Source of the DNA: an uncultured Oscillibacter sp.
GTDB taxonomy: Bacteria > Bacillota > Clostridia > Oscillospirales > Oscillospiraceae
DNA: 5,073 nucleotides
Direction of reading: 5' to 3'
Assembly: GCA_900550685.1 (NCBI GenBank)
Contig: URTS01000129.1
Span: 1-5,073 of the forward strand
A program made the position numbers and the translations under genes. Positions 1 through 4,046 of the stretch are shown here, piece by piece; positions within the stretch are counted from its first letter, which is position 1; each line of letters opens with the position of its first letter. The notes under the pieces were generated by a model. It had not been told where the DNA came from. It saw only the letters and a program-made list of their open reading frames with translations, and ran no database searches.

Positions 1-2
1 TG

Positions 3-668
3 TCCCGCGGAGCGGCACTGCTGGAGGAACCGGGGTGCCACTATGTAGTGACCCCGAATCCGGAGATCGTGGAGGTCTGCCGGGAAAATCCGGCGGCCAT
101 GCAGGCCGTCAACGGTGCGGACCTGGTGCTGCCGGACGGCATCGGCGTGGTGAAGGGGGCGGCCATGCTGGGCACGCCCCTGAAGGAAAAGACCCCCGGC
201 ATTGAATTTGCCGCGGGCCTGATGGGCAAAATGGCGGAGACGGGAAAGTCCCTCTATTTGCTGGGAGCCAAGCCCGGCGTGGCGGAGGCCGCGGCGGAGC
301 GTTTGCAGGCCCAATATCCCGGCTTGAAGATCGCCGGGACCCACGACGGCTATTTCAAGGAGGATGCCCCTGTGGTGGAGGCTATCCGGGAAAGCGGCGC
401 GGACTGTGTGTTCGTCTGCCTGGGCGCCCCCAAGCAGGAGCTGTGGATGGCGAAAAACGGCCCTGCCACCGGCGCCCATGTGCTGTGCGGCCTGGGCGGC
501 AGCCTGGACGTGTTCGCGGGCACCGTGGAGCGGGCCCCGAAGTTCTGGTCTGACCACGGCCTGGAATGGTTCTACCGCCTGTGCAAGGAGCCGAAGCGCA
601 TCGGCCGGATGATGAAGCTGCCGCTGTTTCTGGTCCATGTGCGGCAGGAGAAAGGAAAGCGGAAATGA
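3..668 (+). CDS. WecG/TagA/CpsF family glycosyltransferase, 5'-truncated by window edge
   Basis: The reading frame is open from base 3 and ends at TGA 666-668. It gives 221 visible residues of a family usually about 240-260 long, so roughly 20-35 N-terminal residues lie outside the window. These enzymes transfer an N-acetylmannosamine-type sugar to an undecaprenyl-diphosphate-linked N-acetylglucosamine on the cytoplasmic membrane face, starting teichoic acid or other surface polymer synthesis. Seen in the fragment: TPNPE at residues 17-21; LPDGIG with Asp45, the position of the proposed catalytic base in TagA; a GAPKQE motif at 141-146; GLGGSLD at 163-169; then AGTVERAP; and GLEW at 186-189 followed by YRLCKEPKRIGRM, the basic C-terminal appendage that in TagA helps form the active site at the membrane. 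The usual G-x-D after the DG motif is G66-I-E68 here. A GTG at 48 is in frame but lies inside the conserved domain, so it is not the start. The exact sugar substrate cannot be told from sequence. Confidence 0.93.
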   Translation, partial: SRGAALLEEPGCHYVVTPNPEIVEVCRENPAAMQAVNGADLVLPDGIGVVKGAAMLGTPLKEKTPGIEFAAGLMGKMAETGKSLYLLGAKPGVAEAAAERLQAQYPGLKIAGTHDGYFKEDAPVVEAIRESGADCVFVCLGAPKQELWMAKNGPATGAHVLCGLGGSLDVFAGTVERAPKFWSDHGLEWFYRLCKEPKRIGRMMKLPLFLVHVRQEKGKRK

Positions 669-1330
669 GCGGACGGCTGATCGTATTCGAAGGGACCGAC
701 GGTTCCGGCAAGGCCACCCAGTCCCGGCTGCTGTGCGAGCATCTGCGGCGGGAGAACGTGCCTTATAAGAATATCAATTTTCCCCGCTATGGCCAGCCCT
801 CTGCCGCTATGGTCCAGGAGTATCTGGACGGCCGTCTGGGCAGACACCCCGGCGATGTGAACGCCTATGCGGCGTCTCTGTTCTATGCTATGGACCGTTA
901 CGCATCCTACAAGCAGGACTGGGGCCCGTTTTATGAAGCGGGAGGACTGGTCATAGCGGACCGCTACACCACCTCCAACGCCGTCCACCAGGCGTCCAAG
1001 CTGCTGCCTGGTGAGCGAAAGGTTTTTTTGGAGTGGCTTTTTGATTTGGAATATGGCAAGCTGGGGCTGCCGGAGCCGGACCTGGTGATCTACCTGGATA
1101 TGCCTACGGAGATCACGGAGAAGATGATGCGCCAGCGGGAAGCCGCCACCGGCACCCATGCGGACATCCACGAGCAGGATGAGGCCTATCTGAAAAGCTG
1201 CCGGGACGCGGCCCGGGAGATCGTCCGGGACTTCGGCTGGACCGTGATCCGCTGTGCCAGGGATGACGAACCCCGAACGGTGGAGGACATCCACGACGAG
1301 GTGTACCGCACTGTCAGGGCGCTGCTGTAA
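665..1330 (+). CDS. tmk: Thymidylate kinase (dTMP kinase), clostridial variant
   Basis: Encodes 221 residues, close to the usual 200-220 for bacterial Tmk. The enzyme phosphorylates dTMP to dTDP with ATP in the cytosol for dTTP synthesis. Visible motifs: the P-loop F8-E-G-T-D-G-S-G-K16-A-T-Q; FPRY at 39-42; a DR pair at 77-78; DRYTTSN at 99-105, the Tmk DRY signature, followed by A-V-H-Q; PDLVIYLDMP at 138-147; and an Arg-containing LID-like stretch near 155-172. The ATG at 665 is chosen because the protein then begins just before the P-loop strand, AGGAGAAAGG lies at 646-655, and the ATG overlaps the TGA of the upstream gene in an ATGA junction. An in-frame ATG at 566 would add 33 residues read from within the glycosyltransferase gene. 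Oddity: Walker A has Ala17 where Ser/Thr normally binds Mg2+. A related deoxynucleoside kinase role cannot be excluded, but the DRY motif and length favour dTMP kinase. Confidence 0.9.
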   Translation: MSGRLIVFEGTDGSGKATQSRLLCEHLRRENVPYKNINFPRYGQPSAAMVQEYLDGRLGRHPGDVNAYAASLFYAMDRYASYKQDWGPFYEAGGLVIADRYTTSNAVHQASKLLPGERKVFLEWLFDLEYGKLGLPEPDLVIYLDMPTEITEKMMRQREAATGTHADIHEQDEAYLKSCRDAAREIVRDFGWTVIRCARDDEPRTVEDIHDEVYRTVRALL

Positions 1331-1339
1331 GGGCTTGTC

Positions 1340-1367
1340 CGGCAGGGACGCTTCCGCGCCCCCGCCG
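1340..1367 (-). terminator. Strong hairpin after the cysteine-rich gene, possible terminator or 3' stabiliser
   Basis: Read on the minus strand this is CGGCGGGGGCGC, loop GGAA, then GCGTCCCTGCCG. All 12 positions pair (10 Watson-Crick, 2 G-U) and the loop fits the GNRA tetraloop pattern. It starts at the base directly after the stop codon of the cysteine-rich gene. On the plus strand the two G-U pairs become A-C mismatches and the loop is TTCC, so the structure is better formed in the minus-strand RNA. No U-tract follows on either strand, so classical intrinsic termination is not shown. It also lies 10 bases past the tmk stop and may help insulate the two convergent genes. Confidence 0.5.
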
Positions 1368-1499
1368 TCAGCAGCAGTTTCCGCAATTGCAGTTGTTTCC
1401 GCAGCTGCACCCGCTGCCGCATCCGCCGCAGCAGGCCAGTACCACGATCAGAATGAGAATGATCCAGAGCCAGGAGCCGTCGCCATTGTTGCAGCACAT
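1368..1499 (-). CDS. Small cysteine-rich single-pass membrane protein, 43 aa, unknown function
   Basis: I do not recognise a named family. The protein has three parts: a short N-terminus MCCNNGDGS; a hydrophobic segment W10-LWIILILIVVL-A22, long enough for a short membrane helix; and a tail of repeated Cys, Gly and Asn (residues 23-43). Eleven of 43 residues are Cys, at 2, 3, 23, 24, 27, 31, 33, 37, 39, 42 and 43. The start is chosen because minus-strand GAGGTGA (plus 1505-1511) sits 5 bases before this ATG. An in-frame ATG at 1520 would add seven residues (MENEVTD) but has no ribosome site. The gene converges on tmk, leaving 37 bases between stops that are mostly a hairpin, and diverges from mltG. 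A sporulation-sigma-like promoter candidate lies upstream. The layout resembles tiny YjcZ-like or sporulation-associated membrane peptides of Firmicutes, but the Cys tail differs. A metal-binding, disulfide-linked or coat-associated role is only a guess. Confidence 0.75.
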   Translation of the reverse strand: MCCNNGDGSWLWIILILIVVLACCGGCGSGCSCGNNCNCGNCC

Positions 1500-1504
1500 A
1501 TCCG

Positions 1505-1511
1505 TCACCTC
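1505..1511 (-). promoter_or_regulatory. Shine-Dalgarno site of the cysteine-rich gene
   Basis: The minus strand reads GAGGTGA followed by CGGAT and the ATG at 1499-1497. This seven-base match to the anti-Shine-Dalgarno complement at 5-base spacing decides the start and is the best single sign that the small reading frame is translated. Confidence 0.75.
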
Positions 1512-1529
1512 ATTTTCCATTTGATAGGC

Positions 1530-1558
1530 TATTCTATGCCGGAACGCAGGAAAATGGG
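1530..1558 (-). promoter_or_regulatory. Candidate sporulation-sigma (SigK/SigE-like) promoter for the cysteine-rich gene
   Basis: The minus strand carries CATAGAATA (plus 1530-1538), an exact fit to the CATAnnnTA -10 of SigK promoters and 7 of 8 positions of the SigE -10 CATACAmT. Sixteen bases upstream is CCCA (plus 1555-1558), 3 of 4 against the SigK -35 mACm. The expected transcript start near 1523 would leave about 24 bases to the ATG, with the ribosome site inside. The same stretch contains TAGAAT, 5 of 6 for a SigA -10, but no TTGACA-like -35 at proper spacing. Short motifs like these occur by chance, so this is a candidate only. Confidence 0.4.
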
Positions 1559-1597
1559 CCTGGCCGCGGGAAAAAACATCCGATTTGAAACAGTTCG

Positions 1598-1622
1598 CCC
1601 GGCTCCGGCTGACGGAGCGGGG
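1598..1622 (+). repeat. Inverted repeat just upstream of the mltG ribosome binding site
   Basis: GCTCCG (1602-1607) and CGGAGC (1613-1618) pair around a GCTGA loop. After one G-G mismatch, CCC (1598-1600) pairs with GGG (1620-1622). The stem ends 3 bases before the TAAGGAGG site of mltG, so in an mltG leader RNA it would sit against the ribosome site without hiding it. No U-tract follows. The function is unknown, and a GC-rich chance hairpin is possible. Confidence 0.4.
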
Positions 1623-1625
1623 AAG

Positions 1626-1633
1626 TAAGGAGG
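1626..1633 (+). promoter_or_regulatory. Shine-Dalgarno site of mltG
   Basis: TAAGGAGG lies 5 bases before the ATG at 1639. It settles the start against the in-frame TTG at 1585, which has no such site and would add 18 residues unlike a MltG N-terminus. Confidence 0.85.
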
Positions 1634-1638
1634 AACCG

Positions 1639-2811
1639 ATGTCTGAATACAGAAGAGATGATACCGCCAGCTGGGACGCACAGGAGGTCCGGCGGGCCCA
1701 GGGAGAGCGGCGGCCCGCCCCGGCCCACCGCACCCAGAGCCACACCCGCCGCTGGCGGAGACGGAACCCGGTGCTGAACATTGGGGGCTATTTGATTTTT
1801 GTCCTGCTGGCCTCCGCCATTCTGGCAGGGGTGGGCTGGATGCTGGGCTCCGATTTCTGCGCCTTTAACCGGGGGGGCCTGGAAAAGGCCACGGTGGAGG
1901 TGACAGCGGAGGACAGCGTGTCCACTGTGGCCGACAAGCTTCACGACGCGGGCCTCATCAAGTACAAGTGGTTTTTCAAACTTTACGCCGGGATTTCCCA
2001 CGCTGATAAGAAGATCGGCATCGGCACCTATGAGCTGAACACGGAAATGGATTACCGGGCGTTGATCCTGGGGATGCACAATTCCTCCGGCAACCTGACG
2101 GCGGAGACCGTCACCGTCACCATCCCGGAGGGCTACACCGTGATGCAGACCATCCATCTGCTGGCGGAAAAGGGCGTCAACACCGAGGAGAACCTGCTGG
2201 AAGCCGCCAAGACCGCCAACTACGATTACAGCTTCATCGACAACAGTTCTGAGGATGTGAGCCGCCTGGAGGGCTACCTCTTCCCGGATACCTATGAGTT
2301 CTATAAGAACCACAACGCCAAGAGTGCGCTGGGCAAGCTGATCGATGCGTTTGCCGACCATTTCGACGAGGATGCCTATGCGGACTCCAAGGCCAAGGCC
2401 ATGGGTTACAGCGTGAAGGACGTGGTCACCATTGCCTCTCTGATCGAAAAGGAGACGGACGGTACGGATCAGGCCAATATCGCCTCCGTGATCTACAACC
2501 GCCTGCAAAACAAGGGTGAGACGGTGGGGTTGCTGCAAATCGACGCGGCGCTGCTGTACGGCCTGCCGAACCATACCGGCGCCATCACCAACGAGGACAA
2601 GGCCACGGACACGCCTTACAACCTGTATCTCCACAAGGGCCTGCCCCCCACGCCCATTGCCAACCCCGGCAGCGCGGCGCTGGAGGCGGCCATGAATCCC
2701 AACGACACCGACTATTATTTCTACGCCCTGGGCACCGACGGCAAGCACCACTTCTCCCGGACCCTGGCGGAGCACAACGCCTTTGTGGGGAGCAGTTCCT
2801 ATGGCGGATAA
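1639..2811 (+). CDS. mltG: Endolytic murein transglycosylase MltG (YceG-like)
   Basis: Encodes 390 residues. MltG cleaves newly made glycan strands in the membrane-bound peptidoglycan and is thought to release or terminate nascent strands. Order along the protein: a hydrophilic, Arg-rich cytoplasmic N-terminus (1-43); one membrane helix at about 46-68 (NIGGYLIFVLLASAILAGVG); an extracellular LysM-like part, including VEVTAEDSVSTVADKLHDAGLI and VTIPEGYTVMQTIHLLAEKGV; then the catalytic YceG domain. Family signatures are LEGYLFPDTYEF (210-221), ASLIEKET (266-273) with Glu270 matching the catalytic Glu218 of E. coli MltG, VIYNRL, LQIDAALLYG (family usually LQsDpTviYG), TPYNLY...GLPPTPIANPG and the C-terminal HHFSRTLAEHN. 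All expected parts are present. The gene starts a unit with the U32 gene, overlapping it by 11 bases. Upstream is the divergent cysteine-rich gene, and no convincing SigA promoter is visible in the 139-base spacer. Confidence 0.95.
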   Translation: MSEYRRDDTASWDAQEVRRAQGERRPAPAHRTQSHTRRWRRRNPVLNIGGYLIFVLLASAILAGVGWMLGSDFCAFNRGGLEKATVEVTAEDSVSTVADKLHDAGLIKYKWFFKLYAGISHADKKIGIGTYELNTEMDYRALILGMHNSSGNLTAETVTVTIPEGYTVMQTIHLLAEKGVNTEENLLEAAKTANYDYSFIDNSSEDVSRLEGYLFPDTYEFYKNHNAKSALGKLIDAFADHFDEDAYADSKAKAMGYSVKDVVTIASLIEKETDGTDQANIASVIYNRLQNKGETVGLLQIDAALLYGLPNHTGAITNEDKATDTPYNLYLHKGLPPTPIANPGSAALEAAMNPNDTDYYFYALGTDGKHHFSRTLAEHNAFVGSSSYGG

Positions 2812-4030
2812 GAGAAAAACGCCGGAGCTGCTGGCTCCGGCGGGAGATATGGAACGGCTGAAAATGGCCGTGCTCTACGGGGCGGACGCCGTGTACCTGG
2901 CGGGCACCTCCTTCGGAATGCGTGCCTTCGCCGGGAACTTCGCCCCGGAGGAGCTGAAAACGGCGGTGGACTTCGCCCACGCCCACGGCGTGGCCGTCCA
3001 CTGCACCATCAACACCATGCCCCGCAGCGGGGAGATCGACCATCTGCCGGAGCATCTGGAACGGCTGAATGACGCCGGGGTGGACGCCATCATCGTGGCG
3101 GACCTGGGGGCCTTCACCCTGGCGGGGAAATATGCTCCCAACTGCAAACGCCACATTTCCACCCAGGCCAGCATTTCCAACTATGTCACAGCCAACGCCT
3201 GGTATGACCTGGGAGCTTCCCGGGTGATCCTGGCCCGGGAACTGAGCCTGGAGGAGATCCGCACCATCCGGGAAAAGACCCCGGCGGACCTGGAGATCGA
3301 GGCCTTTGTCCACGGCGCTATGTGCGTCAGCTATTCCGGCCGCTGTCTGCTCAGCAACTACATGACGGGCCGGGACGCCAGCCGCGGCGCCTGTGCCCAG
3401 CCCTGCCGCTATCACTATGCCCTGATGGAGGAAAAGCGCCCCGGCGAGTATTTCCCCATTGAAGAGGATGAAAAGGGCAGCTACATTTTGAATTCCCGGG
3501 ACATGTGCATGATCGACCATCTGGACGACCTGCTGGATGTGGGCCTTTCCAGCCTGAAGATCGAGGGCCGGGCCAAGTCCGCCTACTATGCCGCCATTGT
3601 CACCGGCGCTTACCGCCACTGCCTGGATGACGCCGCCGCGGGGCGCCCCATTGACCCGGTCTGGCGGGACGAGGTGGAGCATGTCAGCCACCGGCCCTAT
3701 GCCACCGGCTTCTACTACGGCTACCCCGGCCAGTACTATGAAAACTCCCGCTATATCCGGGAGTGGCAGGTGGTGGCCCTGGTGACGGAATGCGACGAGG
3801 CGGGCAACGCCGTCATCTCCCTGCGGAACAAGTTCCGCACCGGAGACACCGTGGAGCTGGTGGGCCCGGATCTGCGGCCCTTTGCCGTGACGGTGCCGGA
3901 GATGCGGGATGAAAACGGGACGGTGGTGGAAGAGCCCCGGAATCCCCAGATGCTGTTGAAGCTCAGGCTGCCCTGTCAGGTGCCGCCTATGACCCTGATG
4001 CGCCATCAGGTGGAATTATCAGCCAAATAA
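2801..4030 (+). CDS. Peptidase U32 family protein, TrhP-like tRNA uridine hydroxylation protein
   Basis: Encodes 409 residues. It opens with PELLAPAGDMERLKMAVLYGADAVYLAG, the U32 start, and carries the U32 signature from E167 (ExFxxGxxC) through C175-x4-G-R-C182 to S185. Cysteines C175, C182, C198 and C202 are spaced like the four that bind a [4Fe-4S] cluster in U32 proteins such as UbiU/UbiV. The C-terminal part after about 320 looks like the small barrel domain of longer U32 members. Relatives E. coli TrhP (YegQ) and B. subtilis TrhP1/P2 (YrrN/YrrO) help make 5-hydroxyuridine at tRNA position 34, using prephenate rather than O2, which suits an anaerobe. The protease name is historical. The ATG at 2801 is chosen for GGGGAG at 2787-2792; a TTG at 2783 is weaker. 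The overlap with the mltG stop (2801-2811) suggests coupled translation, and mltG next to U32 genes also occurs in B. subtilis. The role as TrhP rather than another U32 branch (for example RlhA) is inferred. Confidence 0.9.
   Translation: MADKRKTPELLAPAGDMERLKMAVLYGADAVYLAGTSFGMRAFAGNFAPEELKTAVDFAHAHGVAVHCTINTMPRSGEIDHLPEHLERLNDAGVDAIIVADLGAFTLAGKYAPNCKRHISTQASISNYVTANAWYDLGASRVILARELSLEEIRTIREKTPADLEIEAFVHGAMCVSYSGRCLLSNYMTGRDASRGACAQPCRYHYALMEEKRPGEYFPIEEDEKGSYILNSRDMCMIDHLDDLLDVGLSSLKIEGRAKSAYYAAIVTGAYRHCLDDAAAGRPIDPVWRDEVEHVSHRPYATGFYYGYPGQYYENSRYIREWQVVALVTECDEAGNAVISLRNKFRTGDTVELVGPDLRPFAVTVPEMRDENGTVVEEPRNPQMLLKLRLPCQVPPMTLMRHQVELSAK
2820..2842 (+). repeat. Perfect 9-bp inverted repeat in the first codons of the U32 gene
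   Basis: CGCCGGAGC (2820-2828), loop TGCTG, GCTCCGGCG (2834-2842). It lies 19-41 bases past the ATG and codes for the conserved T-P-E-L-L-A-P-A start, so protein constraint may explain much of it. As RNA it would be a stable stem just inside the coding region, close enough to slow initiation unless ribosomes arriving from mltG open it. Confidence 0.5.
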
Positions 4031-4041
4031 GGAGATAGGAG
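4031..4041 (+). promoter_or_regulatory. Tandem Shine-Dalgarno-like sites before the FAD oxidoreductase gene
   Basis: GGAG follows the U32 stop directly (4031-4034; TAAGGAG including the stop) and AGGAG comes again at 4037-4041, 5 bases before the ATG at 4047. The nearer one has normal spacing and sets the start. The short gap of 16 bases with no promoter-like sequence supports co-transcription with the U32 gene. Confidence 0.7.
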
Positions 4042-4046
4042 ATATT

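Noticed and set aside
566..664. N-terminal extension of the thymidylate kinase from an upstream ATG
   Set aside because: The extra 33 residues come from another frame of the glycosyltransferase gene and do not look like Tmk. The ATG at 665 has a ribosome site and the expected P-loop distance.
1331..1351. Intrinsic terminator for tmk on the plus strand
   Set aside because: The hairpin at 1340-1367 has two mismatches as plus-strand RNA and no U-tract follows, so plus-strand termination is not supported by sequence alone.
1521..1590. SigA promoter for mltG using TTGATA (1521-1526) or TTGAAA (1585-1590) as -35
   Set aside because: Neither has a TATAAT-like hexamer 16-18 bases downstream; the sequence there is GC-rich.
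1254..1628. Plus-strand open frame of 124 codons across the tmk-mltG spacer
   Set aside because: It is Ala/Ser/Pro-rich, made by the antisense of the Cys-rich gene (Cys codons read as Ala and Ser runs), has no good ribosome site and starts inside tmk.
1585..1638. Upstream TTG start for mltG
   Set aside because: TTG is a rare start without a Shine-Dalgarno site, whereas the ATG at 1639 has TAAGGAGG at ideal spacing.
1534..2775. Long minus-strand open frame opposite mltG (413 codons)
   Set aside because: The translation is low-complexity Val/Gly/His/Gln-rich with no recognisable motif, and it mirrors a clear mltG gene. High GC removes stops on the opposite strand.
2585..4006. Long minus-strand open frame opposite the U32 gene (473 codons)
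   Set aside because: It has the same composition artefact, no family motifs, and overlaps two well-supported genes.
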